From Balanoglossus misakiensis (Eukaryota > Hemichordata), in the NCBI GenBank assembly GCA_040954595.2, contig CM082583.2, positions 248,001 to 312,000 on the forward strand: a DNA stretch of 64,000 bases, written 5' to 3'. Below the pieces are notes generated by a model that did not search any database, had not been told where the DNA came from, and saw nothing but the letters and a program-made list of their open reading frames with translations. Positions 44,401 through 55,669 of the stretch are shown in pieces (within the stretch, counting starts at the first letter, position 1; each line of letters begins with the position of its first letter). Both the position numbers and the translations under genes were made by a program.

Positions 44401-45029
44401 TCGTGTCAAGGACACAATGGTCCCATTGAGGAATTGCACAAGAAAAAATGTACACCGGAGTACACTTTTTCACATATACAGACAGACAGACACACACACA
44501 CACACATAGCGAGAGATCAATGGGCAAGCACTGACTGACCCATAAGCTGCCAATGGCATTTGTACTGTACATACACTAAATAGAACAGCTGGTCTCTTTA
44601 AAACTTAGCCAGTTATGTAATCATTCAAGAATTTGCTGTGTATATAAACAACTCAATAAAGTAAATACACACCACTTCGTAAAGCAATCTGACCAGTAGT
44701 TCTTGAGTTACTGAGTTTTGACCAAATTCACAGTTTCCCAGCTAATTTGCATATTTTTGGCAATGACAACTTCATTTGAACGAACTCCCATCTACAGCCC
44801 AGCCTGCATCTGCAAACAAAATATCAAGGTGATACACGCAGAGGTTTTTTAAGTTTTTGATGTGGACGGACATACAGACATACACACATACACACATACA
44901 TACATACATACATACATACATACATACATACATACTGTTACATACATACATGCATGCATACATACATACATACATACATACAGACGCAACCTGTCCCATA
45001 AGGTCCCATGGTACATACCAATGGGACCT
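44401..45029 (+). mobile_element. Dispersed GTCAAGG...GGGACCT element, copy 4 (short form)
   Basis: It begins TCGTGTCAAGGACACAATGG after AAAAA and ends ATGGGACCTAA. It lacks the 238-bp units. A long (CATA)n tract lies at 44,880-44,985, then the terminal hairpin. It is collinear with 54,833-55,433. Confidence 0.75.
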
Positions 45030-45167
45030 AATCAAAAACATTTATATGGCGGTAATATCCAGATGTACTGTTCAGTGGCGGCCAATGGTTGTTCACACAC
45101 TGTAGGCTATTCCAAACAAATATGTCTTCAGTTTTATCTAATAAGACTCAAGATTGGGTGTTAGTCA

Positions 45168-45365
45168 AATCTCATTAAGCTGTGAGTTCCATAGCTTTGC
45201 AGTAGCATAAGAAAATGCACGTCCATAATTGACTTGCTTGTACTGTGTTGTTGTCAGAAGGTTCTTTTCCTGAGACCTTAAGTTGCGAGAAGGGGTATAT
45301 TGATTAACCATGTTAGAAATGTACTCCAGGGTAAGGCCATGAGTTTCTTTACTTCTGAATATCAT
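45168..45365 (-). mobile_element. LINE reverse-transcriptase tail fragment
   Basis: The minus strand reads GLTLEYISNMVNQYTPSRNL, RSQEKNLL, then YGRAFSYATAKLWNSQLNEI. This is the conserved C-terminal end of L2/CR1-type ORF2. It begins just after the donor of the DNA-PKcs exon at 45,369, in the same frame, so the exon plus LINE makes a misleading 130-codon open frame. Confidence 0.8.
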
Positions 45366-45368
45366 TAC

Positions 45369-45530
45369 CTGATTAGCCTGTAGGGAAGTCAGCCCTAGGA
45401 GTCTGGTAGCCAGTTCATGTGGGGTTGGTGAAAGATGGGCAGCGATAAGTGAGTTGCCTGTCTTTGTAGCAATGCTCTCAAACACAGCAGTCAACAACTT
45501 GTAGGACAGTTTATCACCAGTGATACCTCC
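45369..45530 (-). pseudogene. PRKDC: DNA-PKcs exon 6 of 9 here, open frame
   Basis: The acceptor CACTGCAG and donor CAG|GTAATG border 162 bp, phase 0-0. It reads GGITGDKLSYKLLTAVFESI, then ATKTGNSLIAAHLSPTPHEL and ATRLLGLTSLQANQ. This corresponds to the vertebrate segment with SLVYKGIAPGDE and KQLASGLLELAF. No defect is seen. Confidence 0.75.
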
Positions 45531-45950
45531 CTGCAGTGTGAATAAAAATATTGCCATTTACTTTGTAATATATCCAAAATCAGAAAAGGGCATACTGGTA
45601 AATGTTATCTGCATTATTATGAAGGCGTTTTTACATTCCTGGATCACATAAGCTTGTATTGTAAAGGCTAAAGCTCCGTATGTATTGTAACTTTCCCGGT
45701 TGCTGTGTTACAAGAGTTTATTTTCCTCAGGAAGCTTGTTGAAAAAAAGGTGTGTTTGATTCGTGTCTGATATTGGAGTTGTCCCCTTTCCATGTTCATG
45801 ATTCCACAAACAGAACCAAATCAAATCCATCAGAAATAACATTATCCAGCCTGTGGAAATACCTAAGTAAAAGGCCAGAGATTATCACTTGTTCTGCATA
45901 TGACAGAAAATAAATACTGCTAAATACTGGCACAAGTTTGCAGTCCATAA

Positions 45951-46400
45951 ACCCCGGTGCAGGGTATAAAAAGCCCCCCAAATCAGTGGCTAATCTTAAT
46001 GCCGTTTGACTGACAACAGACAATACCAACGATCTCGGCTCTATGAAAATTGGCCCAAACAGGTCCAAGCATACAGAATTACACCACACAACGACAGTAG
46101 TTGGCTTTATAAACACACACAACATAAAGTTATCGACGAAAAAGTAAACGAGCTTTGGAAACAACGATGATTTTGGGAGAAATCTGGTTTCAGTGCTTTT
46201 CAGAACAATGGATCGCGTCCCTGGGAAACAATGGCCACGCAATTCAAACAGCTGTCAATCGCATGGAGTTGTAAAGTGTTCAATTATTTTCAATGTACAT
46301 GAGATCAATTACACAGTTGATATGCACGATGACCACTCCCAAATAAAGAACTATACAAACACACGTTAATCCGAATCCCCGGCCTTTTACGCACCAGGGT
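45951..46400 (-). mobile_element. TTAA-flanked element, family ACCCCGGTGCG, copy 2
   Basis: This is a reverse-oriented 450 bp copy of 20,795-21,234, with ends ACCCCGGTGC and GCACCAGGGT. The right target is TTAA (46,401-46,404); the left reads ATAA. It lies in a DNA-PKcs intron, 39 bp from the exon at 46,440. Confidence 0.85.
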
Positions 46401-46439
46401 TTAAGAACTCCCTCATCTTTGGCTTATTCAGTAACTGAC

Positions 46440-46578
46440 CTTTTGTTGCAACGCTGGAAGCAAGTTTGCCTTGTGAAGCTGTTCATATTCTGATACCATG
46501 TGAATCAGTTTGATAATGTTAACATCCTTCTCACTGCCTTTCAGTAAAGATGGTGTAATCAGGAGAATATCATCATGT
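46440..46578 (-). pseudogene. PRKDC: DNA-PKcs exon 5 of 9 here, open frame
   Basis: The acceptor TATTACAG and donor AAG|GTCAGT border 139 bp, phase 2 to 0. It reads HDDILLITPSLLKGSEKDVN, then IIKLIHMVSEYEQLHKANLL and PALQQK. This aligns with the vertebrate [20 protein letters not shown] stretch. The split codon with the upstream exon gives Gly. No defect is seen. Confidence 0.85.
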
Positions 46579-46643
46579 CTGTAATAGATAATGATAAGAC
46601 ACTGTCATTTTGGTGGTCTATTTTGCTCAGAGATTATGAGGAT

Positions 46644-46654
46644 CTAATGACAGA

Positions 46655-46693
<39 letters not shown>
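46644..46693 (+). repeat. (GAT)n microsatellite
   Basis: An uninterrupted run of about fourteen GAT/ATG units in the intron between two DNA-PKcs exons. Confidence 0.95.
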
Positions 46694-46756
46694 AACAGAG
46701 AGACTTAATTCCATTTCATTAGCACTCTGAGTCACTGAATGATTATCAATCCTTAC

Positions 46757-46851
46757 CCTTTCTGGCCAAGCATCTTCTGGATACATTTTTTCAAATCCAT
46801 CACAACACTCTTAGGTGCTTTCTGTGCAAGCAGTCCCAGTAATTGTCAAGT
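46757..46851 (-). pseudogene. PRKDC: DNA-PKcs exon 4 of 9 here, TGA at second codon
   Basis: The acceptor GGGAGCAG and donor GG|GTAAG border 95 bp, phase 0 to 2. It reads T, TGA, then QLLGLLAQKAPKSVVMDLKK and CIQKMLGQK. The stop is plausibly CGA to TGA. It corresponds to vertebrate PDVCVNLMKALKMS...LREKI. This exon alone would be hard to identify; phase and order support it. Confidence 0.7.
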
Positions 46852-47510
46852 CTGCTCCCAATGATAAAATAACAATTATAAATATCATATCATGCTACAA
46901 TCTGCCAGTCTGAATGGATGAGAGCTCAACCAAATAATGCTTAGCACTTCCAAACCCGGCCCTTTAACTAGTAGTGCAGGAGCTTAACCCCACATTTTGG
47001 CATAATTGTGCACTTTGGGTTAAAAGCATAAAACTTGGTACACTTATGCATTGACCCATGGCGGCCATTTTCTGATATGGATCCAAAATGACAGCCAAGT
47101 TTCATGCTTTTAACCCAAAGTGCACGATTTTTTTTGTTAACTGCCCCACTATAGCATGCTAAAGAGTAAATTCATGCCATTCTCATTATGTATCATTTCT
47201 TTGCAAAAAAAAATTCTTCCACAAAGGCACCTGACAAATGGGACCGCATAATATTGATCTCTTCATTTTGGCACAACATAGTTCCAAATTTCATCCTAAC
47301 AAGTTTTATTTGACAATCAAAATTAGCTGATGTATGTATTTGATAAACATATCTTTCTCGTCATTAGTCCTCACTCGTGTACCTGTGTTACAGACTATTG
47401 ATTCCCCTTATAGCTGCAATCCCCCCATAAGGGAATCACTCATCCACAACACAGACACACTTGTTTAAAATATGGGAAAAAACGTTATAAATTCTTATAA
47501 TAATACTTAC

Positions 47511-47637
47511 CCTGGCAGGTAAGTTATTGATGACTTCAACATCAGCCATGTCAAAACCAAGAGATGTGGGGTCTAAAACACAAGCTGGTGATGCATTCGT
47601 ACAAATGGGTGCTCCACAAGGTGCTTGGGATGGACTG
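47511..47637 (-). pseudogene. PRKDC: DNA-PKcs exon 3 of 9 here, frameshifted
   Basis: The acceptor TGCTTTAG and donor AGG|GTAAG border 127 bp. The first frame reads QSIPSTLWSTHLYECITSLC. One extra base in TGTGTTTTAGAC shifts the frame to DPTSLGFDMADVEVINNLPA. Both halves match vertebrate [20 protein letters not shown] and NIGDVQVMAHLPD. Phase 0-0 would need 126 bp, so a one-base insertion fits exactly. Confidence 0.88.
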
Positions 47638-47698
47638 CTAAAGCAAAACATCAAATCCGTAATCAAAAAATTGGTGTCATTCATTACACTATTAACAC

Positions 47699-47812
47699 TG
47701 TATAGAGGCTTAATGAGGCCACAGGAATATATATTTTTTATTTCATGAATTTTTTATTACAGGCATGAAATAAAAAAATTACTCCTGTGGCCTCATTAAG
47801 CCTCTGTAACAC
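47699..47812. repeat. Short palindromic repeat
   Basis: The arms GAGGCTTAATGAGGCCACAG and CTGTGGCCTCATTAAGCCTC flank an AT-rich centre with a second nested inverse (TTTATTTCATG...CATGAAATAAA). It is a hairpin-type repeat in a DNA-PKcs intron. Confidence 0.9.
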
Positions 47813-48481
47813 TGCATGGTTAAAATAGTAATTTGTGTGTATTTTGTACTTACAATCACCGCATTTGAATGAATCAATGGGACACTTAGAAGAAAACAAA
47901 AATAATTATCATTCATTGTCTTACTTCAAACTGAATGTGATAATGTCATCATATAAATGTCTTTATCATACATGCAACGCCTGTATTTGGCACTTTCTAT
48001 TGTTCTCGCCCCGAAGATATTTTACAGTACTACACTGAGTGCAATATATCTTCACTCCGCGTCTCGAACTATTTTTGAGAACGCGCGGCGCGACAGTTCG
48101 CTGCGTGTGCGCGCGACGTATGGGGCATAGGACACTAGAGGAGAGGGGTGTTGTAAAATTCGGTTATTAGAAGCTGTAATAACGTTTTCAAAGCTGGCAG
48201 TTTTGCCATGTTGAACGTATCATTTTTACTTCTTTGAAATTCTCAATGCAAAATAATTGTTAACATGATATTTTGAAAGAGAACGTAGACAATTTTATTT
48301 AGAATGCGGATGTGCCCATCGTAATGAAAGCTGCCAACCCCCTTAAAATGATACTACGGCCCACACGTCATACGTCACAACATGGCTACTGCCGTGATCC
48401 CAGGGCGCCCGTTCAAATTTGAAATCGTTTTTCTCGGCGCATTTTCGCAAATTGTACTGTTTTATAGGTAGGCATGTATGA

Positions 48482-48630
48482 TAAAGGGGTTATTACACGA
48501 ATTTTGGTCGATAACGCGACGCATTCTCATGATCTCCGTATTTTGACTTGTTGCTTCGCAACTCGTCCAAAAACGGACATCACTCGAATACGACGCGTTA
48601 TCGACCAAAATTCGTGTAATAACCCCTAAA
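48482..48630. repeat. Palindrome with TTGCTTCGCAA apex
   Basis: The arms AGGGGTTATTACACGAATTT and AAATTCGTGTAATAACCCCT extend inward over GGTCGATAACGCG. The centre holds ACTTGTTGCTTCGCAACTCG. No coding potential. The surrounding 47,813-49,205 has nothing else that I recognise apart from a CpG-rich patch at 48,050-48,130. Confidence 0.9.
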
Positions 48631-49205
48631 TATGGGCTGCAAACGTATACTGTAAAACAGGTTATTTTCATGAAAGAGGCAACTGTTATGCGAGAATTAA
48701 TTTTCACTTTCCATATTTTCATTTATTGCATCGTTATCTGTCAAAAACATTTTTTGGCTCTCGTGTATCTCGCGAAAATTTATTGCTCGCGAAAATAAAC
48801 TGTTTTACAGTACCTTTAGACATCAATAACCAAATGAATATATTCACTCTTAACCCTTTCACCCCCTAATCCCTCTAAAGAGGTCCAATTTCACCATAGA
48901 AACAATTGTGGTAACAGGGTTAGAGCAGCTTTTAAAGGGCATGTCATACTTGTCTTTGAACTTCAAGTAACTAGGTAAATGCATATTGAACCAGTAAATT
49001 ATATTTGAAGAATTTGCAGAGGCAAGGAAAATTATCACAAAGTGGATGAAGTGAGATATAACAGGTGAATGGCTGGTCTGACTGGACAGTTCTAATCAAC
49101 AACACTTTTTACAAGTACTGTTTAACCCTTTCAAAGCCATGGTTCAGTCCAAACGCATTGTTTCCTATGGAATGTACGACCTCTAAAGAGAGAACTTGGG
49201 TGAAA

Positions 49206-49543
49206 TGGGACAAAGTCTCTCTCTTGCTGCCTTTTCCATAAATTATGTTTGATACAAGACACTGTTTATGTTATTCTACATGTGGATATATAGTGAATCA
49301 ACGTTCAACCACACACAACTTCCATCCCACTTTCAGACACTAGAGTGAAAAAGTCACCAAATTGAATAATTGGTGTTTACCGTTTATTCATTTTGGCGAG
49401 ATTTTTACTCTCATATGCTTCAAATGGGATGGAAGGTGTGTGTGGTCGAACGTTGATTCACTATATATCCACATGACATAAACGGTGTCTAGTATCAAAC
49501 ATAGTTAATGGATAAAAGGCAGCGAGAGAGAGACTTTGTTCCT
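49206..49543. mobile_element. TTAA-type element, family AGGGACAAAGTCTCTCTC, copy 2
   Basis: The ends TGGGACAAAGTCTCTCTC and GAGAGAGACTTTGTTCCT flank the same palindromic interior as 34,220-34,525. The right target reads CTAA and the left GAAA, so this is an older copy with eroded targets. Confidence 0.8.
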
Positions 49544-49732
49544 CTAAAGTATACCTTAAATCACTACTCATAATCAATATTGTTTTATGTAATTTTTTGT
49601 TGGATCAACCTCACCCTTCTTATATCACATAAACAGAAATAAAATTGATAAAATGTCCCTTGTATAACAAAAATAGCATAAATGACACTGTGCTCACATT
49701 TTGAGGCGAAAAACTGCATCCTTCATCCTTAC

Positions 49733-49962
49733 CTTTCCCAATTCATTGGAGTGGAGAGCCAGCAAGACAGTCAGGAAATCAGTCAATCGAACAATGATAG
49801 TACATTCGCTCTTGTTGTAACTTTCCATCTCTCTTGAAGTAAACACCAGTCCTTGCACAGTTGTGTCAAAACACTTGGCTGCACCATAGATATCTTCTAA
49901 CGCAAGCTTTGTCAGAAAGAACTCCAGCGATTTAAACAGACTGCTGGTTTTTTGCACTTTGC
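49733..49962 (-). pseudogene. PRKDC: DNA-PKcs exon 2 of 9 here, open frame
   Basis: The acceptor CACACAG and donor AAG|GTAAG border 230 bp, phase 1 to 0. It reads KVQKTSSLFKSLEFFLTKLA, then LEDIYGAAKCFDTTVQ, then ESYNKSECTIIVRLTDFLTV. Vertebrate DNA-PKcs has [28 protein letters not shown] and [20 protein letters not shown] in the same order. This is the strongest identification in the window. Confidence 0.92.
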
Positions 49963-50543
49963 CTGTGTGCAAAGATAGAATAAATTCAAATAATGACACA
50001 CTAGTTGTCAGAAAAAATTCAATTCAAGCTCAAGCAAATTCTTTGGCTTAGGATAGGTCAATTTGTCTGTTAAATATTAGGCCAAAGTAAATTCTTTGTG
50101 TTACATCCACACAAATATAAGTTTTCAAATGTTTTCAAGTAAAACACATGCAAAGTTTTCTTGGGAAATTTTTCTTATGGACAATATTGTCTCACAAAAT
50201 TAAGTCATGACTCTGTGCAGTCATAAGACAGCCACTGAACCAAATCACTACAGGGACATTCATATAGCATGACAAAATGAAGGAAAAATTGTTTTGTACT
50301 AGATTTTTGTTGTGTACTGTTTTATAACCGTTTAGCCACCTAGCTAACAGAATACTCAGTGGGTGCAAAATAAAGAATTTACTTTAATATTTTGGCCTTA
50401 TGTCTATTCTGCAAATACAAGCACAGTGTTTTATTTGGGTAATACACAGTGCTTTAGAAGACCCAACCTACCGGTAATAGGTTAGCCATTTATGCACCTG
50501 TATTACACCTGTTCAAAGAGTAAATTGATTGATGAGGAACGAA

Positions 50544-53057
50544 CACTGGGCAAAATGATTGATATACGACAATATACGTAAAACTACTAAGTTTGTACAT
50601 TTGACATATACGTTTCATATACGTGCATTTACGTAACAAATGCAAGCTGCTAGATATGTGTACAAATACGTGAAGTATACATCATGTACACGTTCTCTTA
50701 CATATACGTTCCGCAGATCTACGCATTTGTAGTTATTTTCTTCCGAATCGTGTGCCTACAGTATACATCCATGTATATGTACGTATATTCATGCTAATTA
50801 TTAGGATTATTTGGACCACCCGTTTTTAAAAGCAAACGCTTTCAAAAGTTTGATGAAAGATCTGGGTCGCACTTCTGCGGCCACTTTATGTCGCAAAACG
50901 CTGGTTGTTTTACGACGTTTTACGACGTCCACCTCCGGTACATAGAAACACCAGCACCGCTGGCAGTCACTGTACGCCGTCAACCGTGTGCATAAGTTTG
51001 TTTCAACACCAGAAAAAGCGAAAGAAGAGTTGTCACAGAAACTCGATAGTCTGGACGCAGAACAGAAGTCTTTGAGGGAAAATCGACATGCGGCGGTGAT
51101 AATCTATGCACCAACAAAGGAAGACCGGATCGTATGATTTTTGTAAGTTTAAACATACATCGTGTTTTGGTCTTGTCCATATCCACCCCACCCAGGTGTC
51201 TGCGTTTTGACACTATTTCTACTCGTTGTTAGTCCGAGTCCTTTTTATTTCTGCCGTTTGCATTAGTGCATCAAGCATGTCTATGTAGAACGAGAAACAG
51301 GTTTTGATTGACAATTTGACATTTCCACCAAGCATTTGTATTGTTATCTCAAATGTCCCTTGTTTTACTTTGCAGCGGCAGGTAAAGCACTCAGCTTTAT
51401 GTAACCATAGAAGATTCATCTGATACAACCAACGAGTAAGTATATCTCTTTTATTCTTAGACTTTTCATTCAATTTGGTGTAGTATGATTTATAACATTG
51501 AGCATAACCCGTAGAGATTAAAGACGCGGAACATCGGCCAAGATCAAAGGCCTTGAGGATTAGCTAGAACAAAAGATAAACAAACTGGGTTGATTTCCAT
51601 GTGTGCGCTACAGCTTGGTGTTTCATGGTTGACGACAAACAAAAGATGCATATAAGCGCGGGATTGCTGGATTGCCAGAATAGCTGACGTTCAGATATTT
51701 TAGCAGCTACTGAGCTTGGATACTTGGTAGCTCTAACCATGCTCTTACGCGTGATAGTTACAACTATTCAGTCATAACTATTTGACCTCGGTTGCGATAA
51801 CAGCACACTGAATCTGTATGCTTTTTGTACCTTGTCAACATGACAGATAACAAAGTATACATTTGGAAGGTGTGAAGACATTTCCCATGGCCCGATTTGT
51901 TGAATGCAAATGAGACATTTTCACCCATAAACTAAAAACAATGGGGGACGTTTATTATAAACTTAAACAGTGCACTGTCATGTTGGCGACAAAGGTAAAA
52001 AAAGAACGGACTGACTTGTCGCTGTGTTCCAGGTGAAGGTATTTACAGCCCACTCTATATAAACTGCCAGTGGTTCAGACTTACCAAAAGTTGTAGCTCA
52101 TAGGCACTGCAGTCAAAGATAAGTGCTTAAGATGACCAAACTAAATACTCTTTTTCTTTTCTTTTTGACAGCTTCTACAGAGTCATGGCAAGATGTTGGA
52201 TTTTGAAGACAAATCTTAATAGGATAACATGGTGCAAGCAGGCGATCTGATGATGTCAGATGAAGCAAATTTTTCATGGTATTTTGGAGTTACTGAATGA
52301 AGCTAGACATTGAGGATTATTTTTCAGATTTTAGGTTTGCATTTAAAAACAAAACACTTTGTTCTTTGTCCATGTAATGTCTTTAATCATTTTATATGTT
52401 TTAAATAAAATTACCTTTTAAGTGAATTTTATTATGTGAGCAGTTTTTTGTTGATGCATGATGGGAGGAAGTGTATCGGCTTGAAATAGGCTTTTACCGA
52501 TTTGTTGCTATTGAGCTGCTTTGAAATGCAGTTGCATCTCAAAGCAGATTAATAGTAACAAATTTACAGCAAAGGTGAATAAGAAGGAAAGGTCAAATCC
52601 TGACCATGAAGGATGACCCCAGAATTGTGACCTTTGGGGTAATTTAAATATGACCCCAAAATTATTTTGCAAATATTTGCTAACAATGATGACATAATGT
52701 ATGGTAATTTCTGGAAGGGTCTGCGTTAAATATACGTAAAAATACCAGGAACGTGAACTCAACTATGCAAATAGCAAGGAAGATATGCACTGAGAATGTG
52801 TACAAATACGTTGGAATGTTCATAGTGTGCACTTGATCTGCATTGGTCTGCGTTGTGCACACCCGTGATCTTCATAGATATACGTGCACGTATACTAACA
52901 CATTGGTATGTTCCATATACGTGAATATACGTCACATATACGTGGTGCAGATTGTAGATGTACAACTGTGCAGACTATTGTATACTTGCGCATATTCTTG
53001 ATCTACGTGTCCATATACGTGAAAATACTGAATGTATATCAACCTTTTTGCCCAGTG
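50544..53057. mobile_element. CACTA/EnSpm-type element with 3-bp target duplication
   Basis: It starts CACTGGGCAAAA and ends TTTTTGCCCAGTG; GAA flanks both ends (50,541-50,543; 53,058-53,060). Both subterminal ~250 bp are packed with TATACGTG-type motifs (50,560-50,800 and 52,730-53,030), which look like transposase-binding arrays. The interior has a short plus frame (FVSTPEKAKEELSQKLDSLD at 50,997) but no recognisable transposase, so the copy is probably non-autonomous. Confidence 0.88.
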
Positions 53058-53060
53058 GAA

Positions 53061-54260
53061 CTAATCAAAGACAACCTTATGAGATTGCTTGTGTTTCAAA
53101 TGAACAATACTACATGCTGTTTTACATTAGGTAGTGTTGCTGTAAAAAATAAAACTCCACAAACAAACTTCATTTTTTTATTTGTTGTGTTGATTATCAC
53201 ATGAACTGGCCTGTATAGCCACCAGTGTGACGAAGAACAGGTCGAACAAAAAATCCGAATTTTCCCCTGTTCTACGTCATCAACCGGAACTATTTTCACT
53301 GATTCGCCCGTCGCTATAACTTCCTTGTAAAACGGAATAACAAGTGCATAAACCCGTAGTTGTACACGATTGAAATAAAAATGACGGTTCCATGACGGTT
53401 GTGAAAGAATATTGCTTGGTAAAAGCAATACGAGAAAGGTAGAATTTGAAAAGTCAACGCTACGATCGTGAATGTGTGCTTGCAGCTAGCCAGCCTGGTC
53501 GATCCCAAGCGAGCCAGCACACTTGATTTTAGGCTTACGGAAGTTACGAGAATGATTTCGAGCCACCTGAACGGGACGACTAACACTCTGTATTCTGTTC
53601 ACCGGTCAACGAAATGTATAAGACGTGGAAAAACGTCGCAGTTCATTTGTTTGAGAATCGAAAACATTTGTGTGGGGTTCGAGGATGAGATTCTGTACGA
53701 GGGTTGTAGTTTCTGCGGAAACACAACAGCGCTGACTAGCCAGGCCGAAGCAAACACAACCTTGAACATCTTTCCTGCACTAATATTTTTAATATCCTGT
53801 CACAATATACGGTTTTAGGATATATGGCAATGGAACTGTGATATTTTTTCATAAAGTTTTACATGAAGCGCGTCATTTTTTCTGTCAAACTGTGACTTGC
53901 AGCATAACTTTGCGGGCGAACCCGACGCGATGACTTGTGTTGACATGTACACAGCGCGAGACGATGATTGACAGGCAGAATGTATCAAAATTCTGGCCCA
54001 TGTGACTGACTCCGCGAATCTGATTGGTAGACAAGACGCAAAAGTGTATAAACTTGAAAGTCGATTTCACTTTATGAATGAAAGGGATTCCATTATTAGC
54101 ATATCTCGTGGGGGCCACAGATCGTTGCGCAGGGGAAAGAACGTAATCCCGCTAAATAAACTGCAAGGCCGCTCGAATATTTTAGCAAGATATTGGAATA
54201 TTTTTATCCTACCTCTTCTAACGAAAATAAGAAGACTGTTCATGTGATAAATATATAATC
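53061..54260. other. Unassigned stretch with moderate CpG content
   Basis: 53,194-53,220 repeats the junction sequence of 31,018 (TTATCACATGAACTGGCC). A 116-codon plus frame (53,468-53,818) and overlapping minus frames exist; none has a domain, a splice-supported border or a homologue known to me. Confidence 0.4.
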
Positions 54261-54261
54261 C

Positions 54262-54408
54262 CATGATATTTTTCTTTGTTTAACATCATCGTATACTCGT
54301 GGTTTTCGCGGAGTCGTACAACTTCTGGCCTACGGCACGAAGTTGCACGGCTCCGCAAAAACCACTCGTATACGATGACGTCAAACAAAGAAAAATATCA
54401 TGGGATTA
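54262..54408. repeat. Palindrome with CTACGGCACGAAG apex
   Basis: The arms ATCCCATGATATTTTTCTTT and AAAGAAAAATATCATGGGAT extend through ATCGTATACTCGTGGTTTT. The apex is ACTTCTGGCCTACGGCACGA. Same architecture as 48,482 and 56,410 but an unrelated sequence. Confidence 0.9.
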
Positions 54409-54832
54409 TGTATAAGAACAATTGACCGATGTATGTGAAGATTGACTGGTACCCTGCCTCAGTGACAAACATCAAAGAGGCAGGTAAGCACAAACCGCCA
54501 TATTTAGAATTGTGGAATCTCATTGGCTAATAAACAAACTTTCTATTACTTCCAGGCTAGAGTCAATCTGTCACGTTTCTTGGCAATCATTTTTACCCTT
54601 CCTTAATAATCATATTTTAAAAATCGCGACAAGAATGCCCCACGTACTGTTGAGATCAAACTGACATATTTCTTCACTCAGACTGCTATCTGCTAAATAC
54701 TGTGAGGACATGTAACGCACACCTGCAAAGTACATCACTATCAATATCATTGAGAATTGGTTAAGTTTTAACCCTTCCCCCCCCTTCGGAATGGTCCCCT
54801 CTATAGAGGTCCAACTTTACCATCGAAAAAAA

Positions 54833-55433
54833 TCGCATCAAGGACACGGCGGTCCCATTGAGTGATTACAAAGAAAAAGTCTACACCGGAGTACAGGGCC
54901 ATATACAGACACACACACACACACATAGCGAGAGATCAATGGGCAAACACTGACTGACCCATAAGCTGCCATGGCATATGTACTACACATACACTAAATA
55001 GAACAGCTGGCCTCTTTAAAACTTAGCCAGTCATGTAATCATTCAGAAATTTGCCGTGTTCATATGAATCACAGGAGGGGAGTTCCTGCCTAATTAAACC
55101 AACTCAATAAAGTAAATACACACCACTTTGCAAAGCAATCTGACCAGTACTTCTTGAGTTACTGAGTTTTGCCCAAATTCACATTTTTCCAGCTAATTTG
55201 CATATTTTTGGCAATGACAACTTCATTTGAACAAACTCCCATCTAGAGCCCAGCCTGCATCAGCAAACCAAATATCAAGGTGATACACGCAGCGGTTTAC
55301 AAGTTTTTGATGTGGACGGACATACAGACATCCATCCATCCATCTATCCATCCATCCATCCATACATACATACACACATACATACAAACGCATCCGATCC
55401 CATAAGGTCCCATAGTACATACCAATGGGACCC
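54833..55433 (+). mobile_element. Dispersed GTCAAGG...GGGACCT element, copy 5 (short form)
   Basis: It begins TCGCATCAAGGACACGGCGG after A7 and ends in the hairpin ATGGGACCC followed by A6. Collinear with 44,401-45,029, including a (CATC/CATA)n tract at 55,328-55,385. Confidence 0.75.
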
Positions 55434-55669
55434 AAAAAACCAACAGTTTATGATGGAAGTGAAGCTAAAATTAATGCAACTACTGACACAAATGTACGTA
55501 AGTTTTACAACAGACATGCGCATTAGACCATTTCCAGAGTGTCAAAAAACCAACACATTACAAAATGGTGGATGGCCTGTATCTGTGTCTGTCTTCGTGA
55601 GGTGTCTTGCTTAGTCACGTGAGACGCAGTGTTCAGCGAATATGTGAAGACAAAAATTTCAGACCCAAC

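Noticed and set aside
45165-45557. A 130-codon minus-strand frame as a single protein
   Set aside because: It is a DNA-PKcs exon running through its own donor into an intronic LINE tail that happens to be in frame.
53468-53818. 116-codon plus-strand frame as a gene
   Set aside because: No domain, no splice support, and equally long antisense frames; recorded only as unassigned sequence.
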